Shown here in pieces: positions 1 to 8,866 of a stretch of DNA of 41,346 nucleotides. The notes below the pieces were generated by a model. The model was given only the letters and a program-made list of their open reading frames with translations. It was not told the origin of the DNA and did not search any database. The position numbers were made by a program, and so were the translations under genes. The stretch is from positions 1-41,346 of the forward strand of contig SUWW01000021.1 in the NCBI GenBank assembly GCA_015061285.1, in the 5' to 3' direction. Source of the stretch: Bacteroidales bacterium (GTDB taxonomy: Bacteria; Bacteroidota; Bacteroidia; Bacteroidales; Marinilabiliaceae). Each line of letters starts with the position of its first letter. Position 1 is the stretch's first letter.

Positions 1-140
1 AGAATTGACTCGGCTTCCGCCTCATTCCTTTTCGTTGCACTATCAATATCTTCAAAGATCGTCTTATCTTCTTTTTTGTCTTTCGGTATGTCATTCCCGA
101 AAAGCGAGTGCAAATGTAGAGCCTTTTTTGTTACCCGCAA
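1..140 (-). promoter_or_regulatory. Leftward promoter and leader, rRNA-operon-like
   Basis: On the minus strand a -7 box TACATTTG (111-118) lies 19 bp downstream of a TTG (138-140), which fits the Bacteroidetes promoter pattern. The predicted transcript starts near 104 with a CTTTTCGG/CCGAAAG hairpin, and then reads GATCTTTGAAG and a run to the window edge with no start codon that opens a convincing ORF. This arrangement resembles rRNA operon leaders of Bacteroidales. That the downstream gene is 16S rRNA is an inference, because it lies outside the window. The two short plus-strand ORFs here show no protein features. Confidence 0.5.
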
Positions 141-332
141 TACCCCCCTCGCAAAAATTTTTACCTCTTTTCGTTTGTTCGCTGTTTTTCTGTCTATTAC
201 AACTGTGTTAACGATGGTTAATGACATTCGACTATGTTCACATGGTCGTTTCTCAACGATTTTTGAGGCTTTGCATTAACGTTTATTTGCAAAATCGTAA
301 CATGAATTAGTAAGCATATTAACTAAAAACAG
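141..332. other. Intergenic, nothing recognised
   Basis: AT-rich spacer between the leftward promoter and the terminator of the lipoprotein gene. I see no convincing ORF, RNA gene or repeat in it. Confidence 0.5.
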
Positions 333-372
333 AAACGCGCCAGCTTCGAATTACAAAGCCGACGCGAATTTT
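333..372 (-). terminator. Terminator after the FISUMP lipoprotein gene
   Basis: On the minus strand a GC-rich hairpin (CGCGtCgGCTT paired with AAGCtGgCGCG, 336-366) is followed by a T-rich stretch. It lies 33 bp past the stop codon of the lipoprotein gene. Confidence 0.6.
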
Positions 373-404
373 TGTAGTATGATTTTAGTTGCTGTATCTA
401 AATC

Positions 405-1889
405 CTACTTTTTGATACACCTCATGCTGACAAAACTGCAGTTTTCATCGTATGAAAATATGCGAGCAATTCCACTGCTTTGATTAGACAAAACTCTAAT
501 AGCATAATATTCATAATACGTTGATTTATAAGATGTTGTAGTTAGATAACAAACGCCTTTACATTGAGTTTTCTTTAGAGTTTCACCTCCGCCAACACCC
601 CACGGCTTAGCATTAAACCAATTGTGTGGTAGAATTCTCTCGCCATTCTCCCAATCGTATTGACTTGACAAAAACAGCATTATGCCCGTATCTTCACCAT
701 CGAACCCTCGTTGTTGCCTTTCTTTATAATAATCGTAATTCTTGTCATCTTCTATAGGCATTATATAAAATGATGGTCCATAGCTAGGGCGCTGATAATA
801 TCGTTCTTCTTCACTTATATCCTTCAATCCATAACTTCTCTCTACTGCCAAAAAGTCAGAGTCGGAAGGCAATACGTAACCTTTCGGCGCAAATTGTATT
901 TTTCCCAACGAGCGCCATACTTCATAAAGATTACCTGTAGTATACCTATACGTATTCGAAGAAACACTTTCCTGCCACCTATTTACTCTATAAAGCACAC
1001 CTTTTGCTCCTGAAGGAAGGGTAGAATATATAAAGTCTCTACCCTCTTCGAGTTTGACAACTTCACCTTTTTGATTTATAAAACTTGTAGCTCTGAGATC
1101 ATCGGCAAGCCATGTTTGATTGCCATAATGTTGAACTCGATAGACATTGAACTCGTGGTCGCGGATATTATCTTGCTTGTCGAGGATTATTTCTTTCGCT
1201 TTGACAGATACAGATATAACCGTATCACTAAATTGGATATTCGCAGTTATTGTAAAATCATAAATAATCGGTTCGGGAACAATACCATGAGCATCATCAT
1301 ACCAATGAATGTACATATTGTTAGTGCCATCTGACAAATTGTTCTTATACTTCACATAGCACGAATCTTGACCTCTGGGTATTTCTATTGGTTCGATCTC
1401 ATAGCCTTCATGGTCCGACGTGGCAGATACGATTACATTTTTCACTTTGTTGCCAAGTTTCCAACGAAGCACAGCTGCCATTTCTCCATCACCATTATCG
1501 GTTTCTACTTCAAAAGAAGGAACGCAATAGAAAGATCGAACCTCAGTAGGTTCACTTTTGCCTCCTTTTGTTACTGCAACAGCATACCATTTATATCGTG
1601 TGTATGGCTCCAGCTTCACATTAGCAGAAGCTACTGATTTACCAACGCAAACATAGTTTTCGCCATCGTCGGCACTTAGGTAGTAGCTATAGTTAATAGC
1701 TACATCGTCGTTAACATCAGAGCCACTAACTGTCAACGTTATGGTAGTGTCGGAGACTACGCATCTATCAGCAGTAACTATTTTTGTTGGTATTGTTGGA
1801 ACAGGATCGGGTAAAATTTCTTCCACACACGCTGTAATAGAGAATACTAACGTACTTAATAACAGCGCAAAAAGTAATATATATTTCAT
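405..1889 (-). CDS. FISUMP-like surface lipoprotein
   Basis: This 494-residue protein starts with a lipoprotein signal peptide ending in SITAC (Cys21), so it is probably lipid-anchored in the outer membrane. Residues about 30-230 form beta-rich, fibronectin-III/Ig-like segments (for example YKWYAVAVTKGGKSEP). The C-terminal half (about 250-494) matches the pattern of the Fibrobacter succinogenes major paralogous (FISUMP) domain: an opening WLADDLR, a central APKGYVLPSDSDF and a closing VSMRCIKK. The FISUMP role is not established; it is common on surface lipoproteins of Bacteroidetes and Fibrobacteres. The gene lies 30 bp after the barrel-protein gene on the same strand, so the two are probably cotranscribed. 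The assignment rests on motif pattern only. Confidence 0.75.
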   Translation of the reverse strand: MKYILLFALLLSTLVFSITACVEEILPDPVPTIPTKIVTADRCVVSDTTITLTVSGSDVNDDVAINYSYYLSADDGENYVCVGKSVASANVKLEPYTRYKWYAVAVTKGGKSEPTEVRSFYCVPSFEVETDNGDGEMAAVLRWKLGNKVKNVIVSATSDHEGYEIEPIEIPRGQDSCYVKYKNNLSDGTNNMYIHWYDDAHGIVPEPIIYDFTITANIQFSDTVISVSVKAKEIILDKQDNIRDHEFNVYRVQHYGNQTWLADDLRATSFINQKGEVVKLEEGRDFIYSTLPSGAKGVLYRVNRWQESVSSNTYRYTTGNLYEVWRSLGKIQFAPKGYVLPSDSDFLAVERSYGLKDISEEERYYQRPSYGPSFYIMPIEDDKNYDYYKERQQRGFDGEDTGIMLFLSSQYDWENGERILPHNWFNAKPWGVGGGETLKKTQCKGVCYLTTTSYKSTYYEYYAIRVLSNQSSGIARIFSYDENCSFVSMRCIKK

Positions 1890-1919
1890 TTCATTTCTTT
1901 TTTGAGTTGTATGTATAAT

Positions 1920-2576
1920 TTATCTACGAGCACCGAAATCGAAACTCAAGCGACCGGTTGGTATAATTATGTTTTTTTGAACATGAAATTTGTGATAGAC
2001 ACCATTTACATCTGCTGAAACACTGCCCATATCAAGCGACAACGCAAAGTTGAAATGTCGCACTCTTACTCCCACAGAGGGAGATAAATATATTTTACTA
2101 AAATCCGATTTTTCAATTTCGTAATAGACAGTGGTGTTACCGTTTGAGGACGAACTCCACGATCCTGGTTCTTTTGCTATACCCAATCTATAACCTACTC
2201 GCCCTTCAACATACGGAGTTACCTTGCGAGGAATGATGTCATATCGAACCGATATAAATGGTATAAATTCACTATAGTCAACACTATAAGTATTAAAACC
2301 ATGTGATTTAGGAGCTTCAAACTCCGCCCAATAAAGCATCATGCCACCACCAACATACAATTGAGGTATTATTTGACCACCATGTATCCACGATACATAA
2401 ATGGCATTGCCTCCTTCATTATTAAACCCCAAACCAGTTTCGATAAAGGTTCTATATCCTTTTATAGGATGTTTGCTTTTTACCCCAGATGAGGGCTCAT
2501 TCTGCGCCATAATAGACGTGGCAAACGTCACATGCAAAAAAGCGAGTAAGATTAGTTTCGTTTTTAGTTTTATCAT
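1920..2576 (-). CDS. Outer-membrane beta-barrel (porin-like) protein
   Basis: This 218-residue protein has a clear signal peptide (hydrophobic run ending TSIMAQ, cleavage near residue 25). The rest alternates polar and aromatic residues in short strands (YVGGGMMLYWAEF, SVGVRVRHFNFALSLDMG) and ends in a strand with GRLSFDFGARR, typical of an 8-strand OmpA/OmpX-like barrel (outer membrane protein beta-barrel family). It is the first gene of a likely two-gene operon with the downstream FISUMP lipoprotein, so the two may work together at the surface. No substrate can be inferred. A clear -7 box was not found upstream. Confidence 0.75.
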   Translation of the reverse strand: MIKLKTKLILLAFLHVTFATSIMAQNEPSSGVKSKHPIKGYRTFIETGLGFNNEGGNAIYVSWIHGGQIIPQLYVGGGMMLYWAEFEAPKSHGFNTYSVDYSEFIPFISVRYDIIPRKVTPYVEGRVGYRLGIAKEPGSWSSSSNGNTTVYYEIEKSDFSKIYLSPSVGVRVRHFNFALSLDMGSVSADVNGVYHKFHVQKNIIIPTGRLSFDFGARR

Positions 2577-2901
2577 CTTCAGTCTGTTAATATTTATGGT
2601 CCAACATTTTTATTCATTTACTTATGCAAACCAAGGGCACACCTCGCCGCAGTCATCGTTCAGCAAGGCATACCCTACGGTAATGCGTTGTATATGGTAA
2701 GTATATTATTACTTGTTTGCGAATAATCTCTAGTTTTCTACGCAAGGGGTTTAACTGCTTATGCACTACTTTACGAACTTTGTATTAAGAATTGCCATAT
2801 CGACTGCAAGTTATGTATAATTGTTAATAACATAAAAACTGGATTATGCCAAACCGCATTTTCCGATGGAAGCTATGCATACTACTATAGCCCCCCCTAC
2901 G
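2577..2901. other. Intergenic region with repeat fragments
   Basis: This is 325 bp without a supported gene. It contains the 14-mer ACTTGTTTGCGAAT (2711-2724), which also occurs in the 27-bp repeats at 12978 and 14870. Next to it, AGCAAGGC and CCCTACGG lie close together (2662-2682) and recall the hairpin arms of the dispersed element described below. A short open frame on the minus strand here ends in the residues GEVCPWFA; I cannot assign it. Best read as decayed repeat debris. Confidence 0.4.
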
Positions 2902-3972
2902 CTACCACTCTTTTTTGCTGCGTAGGAATGTGCTTGCGGCAATTAATAATATTAGAAATGGATAGACGACGGCCAAAAGAATCAGCGCAAGTGGGCGAAT
3001 CTTTACATCGAACACCCTTCTTCCTACAAATAATAGTAGTGTTTCAGCTACTGTTTTGAGCATAAATATTATTATGGACAACTGAATGTTGCCGCAAAGC
3101 AACAACAGAGGCCAAGAGATGTTGCCTAAGAGCATTGCCCAGGCCACGCGAAGAACTTCTTCGTCTTTGTAACCAGACGATTTGCGCAACCATCGCGTGC
3201 GTTGTTTCATATAATTACGAAAACCACGAGGAACACTTGTAGTCACAAGGGCATCGTGGCTTTTTATGTAGCCAATACGCCCCCCGTTCTGCTTCACCGA
3301 GCCAAGCAAAAACATATCGTCACCAGAGATGTAATCGGTTTGCGCATCGTGCGACAGATACAAATCGCGGCGAAAAGCCATGTTTGCGCCATTGCACATC
3401 GATGAGTTGTTCATCAAGGCGCATGAGGCGGTAGCCATCTGTATGGCGGCAAATTCGAGTTCGACCACATTGCCAAAAAGCGAACCATCGGTAGCCATAC
3501 GTACGGGCATAATAACCATATCGCAATTATTGGCACGCTGATATTTATCCAATGCACTTAACCACAATTTATCTACCACGCAATCGGCATCGGTAGTGAC
3601 AACAATCTCTGTTTTGGCCAATTCCACTCCATAGCGTTGCGCTTGCTTTTTCCCGTTTTTATATGGATTGTTTACTATAAGTAGATTGTCAGAGACAAAT
3701 TGGCGAAGAACGGCTTCAGTGTTGTCGGTGCAATGGTCGAATACGATAATTATTCTGTCGTTCGGAGATATGGCGTCAAGCAACGAAGAGACGAGCTGAC
3801 GAGCAACTTGCGCTTCGTTATGCATGGCAACAACAATAGAAATTGGTGTACGCCGTTCGTCACGACCATCGAACGTTTCTGCGCGTTGCCATGCGACAAT
3901 CCAATTATACAGGTAGCATAAATAGATAATTATGGAAGTGCTCGCTATGGTCGTAAATATTAGATCTATCAT
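2902..3972 (-). CDS. Membrane-anchored family 2 glycosyltransferase
   Basis: The protein is 356 residues from the chosen ATG. It has an N-terminal transmembrane helix, a GT-A fold beginning ISIVVAMHNEAQ, a DADC metal-binding motif (near residue 127), GDDMFLL (near 219) and a QRTRWLRKSS motif (near 259) as in processive GT2 enzymes, then two or three C-terminal membrane helices. It should transfer a sugar from an activated donor on the cytoplasmic face; substrate unknown. A TTG at 3996 would add eight residues, but it falls inside the upstream gene's terminator, so I take the ATG at 3972. The upstream HU/SPOR gene is 65 bp away with a terminator between, so this may be a separate transcript. 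Confidence 0.85.
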   Translation of the reverse strand: MIDLIFTTIASTSIIIYLCYLYNWIVAWQRAETFDGRDERRTPISIVVAMHNEAQVARQLVSSLLDAISPNDRIIIVFDHCTDNTEAVLRQFVSDNLLIVNNPYKNGKKQAQRYGVELAKTEIVVTTDADCVVDKLWLSALDKYQRANNCDMVIMPVRMATDGSLFGNVVELEFAAIQMATASCALMNNSSMCNGANMAFRRDLYLSHDAQTDYISGDDMFLLGSVKQNGGRIGYIKSHDALVTTSVPRGFRNYMKQRTRWLRKSSGYKDEEVLRVAWAMLLGNISWPLLLLCGNIQLSIIIFMLKTVAETLLLFVGRRVFDVKIRPLALILLAVVYPFLILLIAASTFLRSKKEW

Positions 3973-3982
3973 AGTAGTGGGT

Positions 3983-4015
3983 AAAAAAAATCGCAACCAT
4001 AGCGGCCGCGATTTT
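3983..4015 (-). terminator. Terminator between HU/SPOR gene and glycosyltransferase
   Basis: On the minus strand AAAATCGC pairs with GCGATTTT around an inner GCGGCCGC, followed by a run of T. It starts about 22 bp after the HU/SPOR gene stop and overlaps the rejected TTG start of the glycosyltransferase. Confidence 0.75.
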
Positions 4016-4036
4016 TATTATCATAGTATAAATAAA

Positions 4037-5023
4037 TTATTCACCTCCATTGGTAATCCAACTTTCTATGCGATAGTTGTCTACTATGTACTCTTGACGC
4101 GTTTCGGCTTCAACAAGAGTTGAATGTTCCTCTATCACCGCAATAAACCAATGTCCATGCTCGTTGGTATAGTCGGCTACGAAAGCGTCTTTGAAACCAC
4201 GTTCATGAAGATTCTCAACCTTCTTTTCTGCGCTCGGACGATCTTTATACGAACCGACGACAATGTTATAACGTCGCGAAAGCGTATTTTTTTCTTGAGG
4301 CTCTTGAACTGGCTCTGAAACTACAGTGGTGTCGGGTTCAGCAACTGGCTGCTCCACAACTTCAGTAGTTTCGGGATAGAAATATTTATAAACAACATTA
4401 TCCTTATTCACCACAAAGAGCAATACCCAAGCTAAAGCGAGGAAGAGCAGCACAATGATAATAATCCAAAGCCACGTTTTGTTGCTCTGTTTTTGATTGT
4501 AGACGTTAGTGGTATTATTCACATTTATCGATGCTGGAGCCACCTCAGGTTTCTTTTCTTCATTCGCAACATCTATAGTAACAGCAGCCGGCTCAGCATT
4601 CTCTTCAACGGTCGAGGTCTCTTCGTCAGTTGATGCTTCTGCTTCATCATGAGCAATAGTTATGGTTTCAGAAGCATTTTCGCCAACAACAGACGAAACA
4701 GCATCACTATCGGGCTGAAATTTCACGTTGCCTGTATCAGTTTTTTCAAACTCACCAACACCAGCAATAGAAACGTGTTTCTCAGTATCGAGTTGATTAT
4801 TGAGTTTTTTAGCAAATTCGGCAATCTGTTCTTCTGCCTCTTCGCGTGAAACACCACTTTTCTGCGCAACATACTCAGAAAGAATATGATCGTCGAAGTT
4901 TAGCCACTTATTGAATGCAATATCAACTTTACCCTCAACGTTACGCTCCATAGTAAAAGCACCAAAACCGGGTACTATGACACGCGACTCTGTGCTGATA
5001 AGTTCTTGTATATACTTGTCCAT
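4037..5023 (-). CDS. HU/CCDC81-like, transmembrane, SPOR-domain protein
   Basis: This 328-residue protein has three parts. Residues 1 to about 110 contain two small HU-fold (CCDC81-like) domains, marked by VIVPGFGAFTMER and VSIAGVGEFEK. An acidic linker leads to one transmembrane helix (about 182-206, WLWIIIIVLLFLALAWVLLF). Residues about 248-325 form a SPOR domain (YNIVVGSYKDRPSAEKKVENL), a fold known to bind denuded peptidoglycan at division sites. The architecture is a recurring Bacteroidetes one; the topology implied is HU domains in the cytoplasm and SPOR in the periplasm, linking something inside to the septal wall. A -7 box lies 33 bp upstream of the start. Exact function is not known. 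Confidence 0.85.
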   Translation of the reverse strand: MDKYIQELISTESRVIVPGFGAFTMERNVEGKVDIAFNKWLNFDDHILSEYVAQKSGVSREEAEEQIAEFAKKLNNQLDTEKHVSIAGVGEFEKTDTGNVKFQPDSDAVSSVVGENASETITIAHDEAEASTDEETSTVEENAEPAAVTIDVANEEKKPEVAPASINVNNTTNVYNQKQSNKTWLWIIIIVLLFLALAWVLLFVVNKDNVVYKYFYPETTEVVEQPVAEPDTTVVSEPVQEPQEKNTLSRRYNIVVGSYKDRPSAEKKVENLHERGFKDAFVADYTNEHGHWFIAVIEEHSTLVEAETRQEYIVDNYRIESWITNGGE

Positions 5024-5055
5024 CTTTGTTTTGAATATAGATGAGATTTGACCTG

Positions 5056-5063
5056 CAAAGTTA
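5056..5063 (-). promoter_or_regulatory. -7 box of the HU/SPOR gene
   Basis: TAACTTTG on the minus strand matches TAnnTTTG. The inferred transcript starts near 5048, about 25 nt before the ATG. No clear -33 box is seen. Confidence 0.5.
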
Positions 5064-5129
5064 ATAATTACAAATCTAAATAAAGTACTAAATATGTACT
5101 AAGCTGTGCATATATATGCAGCATTTATA

Positions 5130-8100
5130 TTATACACTAAAATATTTTGCATCTTTTGCTGCTATATAGTAGCCACAAACAGACGATAATGGTGTCATGG
5201 CAAAATTTTCGCTTAGTTGAATTCCTGTCTTTTCAGAAACAGAAAGCATGTCGAATAGTTCACGCATGTGATGATGATCGGGGTCTGCCGGATAACCAAT
5301 AGCAGGGCGAATGCCTACATAATTACCTTTTATGATTTCTTGAGGCTGACAGACTTCATTAGGCGCGTATGCCCAATATTTTGTACGCACTTCATAATGC
5401 AGCCACTCCGAAAGGGCTTCAACAAGTCGGTCGCACAATAGTTGAACGGCGATTGCTTCATAGTCGTTGCCCTCAGCACGGAGTTTTTCAATGTAATTAT
5501 TTATACCTATGCCCGTGGTAGCCGCAAATAGGCCTATGTGGTCTTCAAATCCTATAGGAGCTATGTAATCTGAAAGCGCCGAGCAACGTCCTGCAGAGTT
5601 GGTCGTTTTCTGACGGCGCATAACAAATCTATGGCGTTCGGTGCTTCGCGATTTATCGGTATAGACAACAATATCGTTGTTATCGCCATTGGCAGGAACA
5701 AGTTCTACAATTGCACGAGCAATGGTCAACTTTTGATCGATAATTCGGTTGAGTAGCTTATGCGCGACAACAATAGTCTTAGCGGCTTCGGCAGCTTTTT
5801 CGGGTTTATCACCATCGTAGCTTTCAAGCCATTTGTCTGCGTCTTCTTGGCTAACGATGTTGTCTATATCTTTATAATTATCAGTTATTTTCCAAGCTAA
5901 TAGATACATTCGCCAATTGATAAATGGAAGTAATTGACGCAAATCGATATTATCTAAAAATATCGGGCCAACAGCCTTTGGTGCAGGTGCCAAATTGGTC
6001 TGCCAATCGAGCTGCGTGCGTAGTGACAACGATTCTGCATCAGATAGCTTTTGCGCTTGTTTTGCGTCATTCTGGTCACGTAGTAACTGCTGACGATCTT
6101 TCAGCTTTTGAATAAACTCCTCATCACCATTTATCAACGATTGTGCGACATAGGCATTTTGCGATGCATCTTTTACGTAAGCTACCACACCACTATAGCA
6201 AGGTGCAATCTTGACAGCTGTGTGTATCTCACTCGTAGTGGCGCCACCAATCATCACAGGAATCTTAAGCCCTGCAGCCTCGAGAGCTTTTACAACGGAA
6301 ATCATTTCGTCGAGCGATGGCGTGATAAGTCCACTCAAACCAATAGCGTCAACTTTATGTTCTATAGCTTTCTGAACGATGGTCTCGGTAGGCACCATAA
6401 CACCCAAATCGACTATGTCGAAATTGTTGCACGCCATAACTACGCAAACAATGTTCTTACCTATGTCGTGCACATCTCCTTTTACAGTAGCCATAAGTAT
6501 GCGACCTGCCGATGTACCACTCTTACCTGCCGCTTTCTTCTGCTCTTGTATGATTGGCTGAAGAATCTCTACAGCGCGTTTCATCACACGAGCCGTCTTC
6601 ACCACTTGCGGCAAAAACATTTTACCAGCGCCAAAGAGTTCGCCTACGTAGTTCATGCCATTCATAAGCGGTTTTTCTATTATATCTATGGCTATAGGAT
6701 ATTTCTGCAACGCCTCTTGTAAATCTACTTCGAGATATTCTGTAATGCCTTTTACCAATGAATGTTGTAGTCGTTCGTCGATAGGGAGACTTCGCCATTC
6801 GTCCACAACAACCGTTTTCTCGCCTTTCGAACGAGCTTTCACTTCTTCTGCATAGTCCACAAGTTGCTCCGTAGCATTAGTATGCTTGCAAAAAATGACG
6901 TCCTCAACTTTCTCACGCAGAACAGGCTCTATGTCGTTGTAGTCGATCATCGCCGCTGGATTGACTATACCCATATCCATGCCTTCTGCAACAGCATAAT
7001 GCAGAAAAACGCTATGCATGGCTTCGCGCACTGGCGTGTTGCCTCTGAACGAAAACGAAAGATTGCTTACGCCGCCTGAAATTTTTGCGTATGGCAAATT
7101 GGCCTTTATCCATTTTACCGTCTCAATGAAATCTATAGCATAACGGTTATGCTCTTCTATTCCAGTGGCTATTGCCAAGACATTCGGGTCGAAAATAATG
7201 TCGGCAGGATTAAACCCAACTTTCTCAGTAAGAAGTTTATATGCTCGAGAGCAAATTTCTATTCTTCGTTCATACGTATCGGCTTGCCCCTTCTCGTCGA
7301 AAGCCATAACTACGGTAGCCGCGCCATACTTTTTTATTTCGCGTGCATGGCTTAGAAATTTCTCATCGCCCTCTTTCAAACTTATCGAATTGACTATGGC
7401 TTTGCCCTGCAAGCATTTCAATCCCGCGACTATCACATTCCACTTCGACGAGTCTATCATCACTGGCAAACGTGCCACATCTGGTTCAGCGGCCATAAGA
7501 TTGAGGAAGGTAACCATCTCGGCCTCTGCATCGAGCATAGCATCGTCCATATTTACATCTATCACGTCTGCTCCAGCCTCAACTTCGGCGCGCGCTATGT
7601 CGAGTGCTTCGTCGTATTTCTTTTCTGATATTAGACGGACAAACTTACGCGAACCGGCAACATTCGTTCGCTCGCCTATCTTATAGAATGCTTTATTTGC
7701 CTTGTTTACTTGCAACGCATCCAAACCGCTCAGCTCCATCGAAGGCTCGGCTTCGACGGGCTTTCGCACCTGCGCCGCATCGATAATCTTCGACATTGCT
7801 CGTATATGGTCGGGCGTCGTACCACAGCAACCTCCAATAATATTTACAAGTCCTTGGTCAAGAAAATCTTTCACTTGGCTTGCCATCATTTCTGGCGTTT
7901 GGTCGTATGCTCCAAATTGGTTAGGCAAACCGGCATTAGGATATGCACTGACAAAAAACTTCGATTTGCGTCCTAATGCTTTCAGATAGGGCATCATATC
8001 ATGAGCACCAAACGAACAATTCAAGCCCACAGAAAGTAAATCGACATGACACACCGAATTTAGAAAAGCATCCATAGTCTGGCCCGCAAGCGTACGTCCA

Positions 8101-8747
8101 CTCTTGTCGGCAATTGTTGCCGACATCATAACAGGAAAGGTGTCAATGCCACGTTTCTCAAGTTGCTCGTTCACTGCATAGAGAGCCGCTTTGGCATTTA
8201 GTGTATCAAAAATTGTCTCTATCAATATTATGTCTACGCCTCCATCGAGCATGCCTCGCACTTGCTCTGAATAGGCCGCCGCCAAATCGTCGAATGAAAC
8301 AGCTCGAAAACCTGGGTTATTAACATCTGGCGACATCGACGCTGTTTTATTCGTTGGTCCAATAGAGCCCGCAACAAATCGTGGTTTCTCGTTGGTGGTA
8401 TATTCTGCTGCCACACTCTTAGCCAACTTAACAGCAGCAAGATTCATCTCATATACATACGTCTCTAAGCCATAGTCGGCTTGTGAGATACTCGTCGAAT
8501 TGAATGTGTTGGTTTCTATAATATCAGCTCCTGCCTCTAAATATTGCTTATGTATGTCGGCTATCACATCAGGACGAGTGATACACAACACATCATTATC
8601 TCCTTTTAGCGGATGATCATGATTCTTGAATTTTTCTCCTCGAAAATCTTCTTCTGTGAGACCAACTTTCTGAATGAGGCTTCCCATGGCACCATCAAGT
8701 AGGAGAACTCTGTGTCTTAGTATATCTCGTATATTTATGCTAATCAT
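5130..8747 (-). CDS. metH: Cobalamin-dependent methionine synthase
   Basis: This 1205-residue protein is full length for MetH. It methylates homocysteine to methionine using 5-methyltetrahydrofolate and a methylcobalamin cofactor in the cytoplasm. The four modules occur in order: the homocysteine-binding barrel with zinc cysteines ([18 protein letters not shown]); the pterin-binding barrel ([28 protein letters not shown]); the B12 module with DVHDIGKN (His near residue 757 is the lower axial cobalt ligand) and [13 protein letters not shown]; and the reactivation domain ([13 protein letters not shown]). The upstream receptor gene ends in a strong terminator and metH has its own -7 box overlapped by a palindrome. 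No cobalamin or SAM riboswitch fits in the 119-bp upstream gap. Confidence 0.97.
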   Translation of the reverse strand: MISINIRDILRHRVLLLDGAMGSLIQKVGLTEEDFRGEKFKNHDHPLKGDNDVLCITRPDVIADIHKQYLEAGADIIETNTFNSTSISQADYGLETYVYEMNLAAVKLAKSVAAEYTTNEKPRFVAGSIGPTNKTASMSPDVNNPGFRAVSFDDLAAAYSEQVRGMLDGGVDIILIETIFDTLNAKAALYAVNEQLEKRGIDTFPVMMSATIADKSGRTLAGQTMDAFLNSVCHVDLLSVGLNCSFGAHDMMPYLKALGRKSKFFVSAYPNAGLPNQFGAYDQTPEMMASQVKDFLDQGLVNIIGGCCGTTPDHIRAMSKIIDAAQVRKPVEAEPSMELSGLDALQVNKANKAFYKIGERTNVAGSRKFVRLISEKKYDEALDIARAEVEAGADVIDVNMDDAMLDAEAEMVTFLNLMAAEPDVARLPVMIDSSKWNVIVAGLKCLQGKAIVNSISLKEGDEKFLSHAREIKKYGAATVVMAFDEKGQADTYERRIEICSRAYKLLTEKVGFNPADIIFDPNVLAIATGIEEHNRYAIDFIETVKWIKANLPYAKISGGVSNLSFSFRGNTPVREAMHSVFLHYAVAEGMDMGIVNPAAMIDYNDIEPVLREKVEDVIFCKHTNATEQLVDYAEEVKARSKGEKTVVVDEWRSLPIDERLQHSLVKGITEYLEVDLQEALQKYPIAIDIIEKPLMNGMNYVGELFGAGKMFLPQVVKTARVMKRAVEILQPIIQEQKKAAGKSGTSAGRILMATVKGDVHDIGKNIVCVVMACNNFDIVDLGVMVPTETIVQKAIEHKVDAIGLSGLITPSLDEMISVVKALEAAGLKIPVMIGGATTSEIHTAVKIAPCYSGVVAYVKDASQNAYVAQSLINGDEEFIQKLKDRQQLLRDQNDAKQAQKLSDAESLSLRTQLDWQTNLAPAPKAVGPIFLDNIDLRQLLPFINWRMYLLAWKITDNYKDIDNIVSQEDADKWLESYDGDKPEKAAEAAKTIVVAHKLLNRIIDQKLTIARAIVELVPANGDNNDIVVYTDKSRSTERHRFVMRRQKTTNSAGRCSALSDYIAPIGFEDHIGLFAATTGIGINNYIEKLRAEGNDYEAIAVQLLCDRLVEALSEWLHYEVRTKYWAYAPNEVCQPQEIIKGNYVGIRPAIGYPADPDHHHMRELFDMLSVSEKTGIQLSENFAMTPLSSVCGYYIAAKDAKYFSV

Positions 8748-8769
8748 CGCGTAATTAATTATTAAGGTG

Positions 8770-8794
8770 CGAATTTAACCGAATGAGACATTCG
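8770..8794 (-). promoter_or_regulatory. metH promoter with palindromic operator candidate
   Basis: On the minus strand TAAATTCG (8770-8777) resembles the -7 box. Just upstream, CGAATG-TCT-CATTCG (8780-8794) is a perfect inverted repeat with 6-bp arms lying between the -7 and expected -33 positions. It is a plausible repressor site; no regulator is known. Confidence 0.4.
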
Positions 8795-8810
8795 AGCAGT
8801 GTAAATAGAA

Positions 8811-8844
8811 ACAAAAAGGCGCAGACTCAAAACGAATCCGCGCC
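8811..8844 (-). terminator. Terminator of the TonB-receptor/YfiR operon
   Basis: On the minus strand GGCGC and GCGCC arms with imperfect inner pairing are followed by TTTTTG. It begins about 22 bp after the receptor stop codon. Confidence 0.75.
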
Positions 8845-8866
8845 ATATTCAATATTTATGTAATTA

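Noticed and set aside
5-279. Two short plus-strand ORFs at the left edge
   Set aside because: They run antisense to the promoter and leader and look like chance frames.
3973-3996. TTG start extending the glycosyltransferase by eight residues
   Set aside because: It lies inside the terminator hairpin of the upstream gene; the ATG at 3972 begins the membrane helix.
6108-6722. 204-codon plus-strand open frame
   Set aside because: It is antisense to metH and has no recognisable domain.
7165-7686. 173-codon plus-strand open frame
   Set aside because: Antisense to the pterin-binding domain of metH; Ser/Ala-rich shadow translation.
8748-8866. Cobalamin or SAM riboswitch upstream of metH
   Set aside because: The 119-bp gap is mostly terminator, operator and promoter; no conserved B12-box or SAM-core elements are visible.
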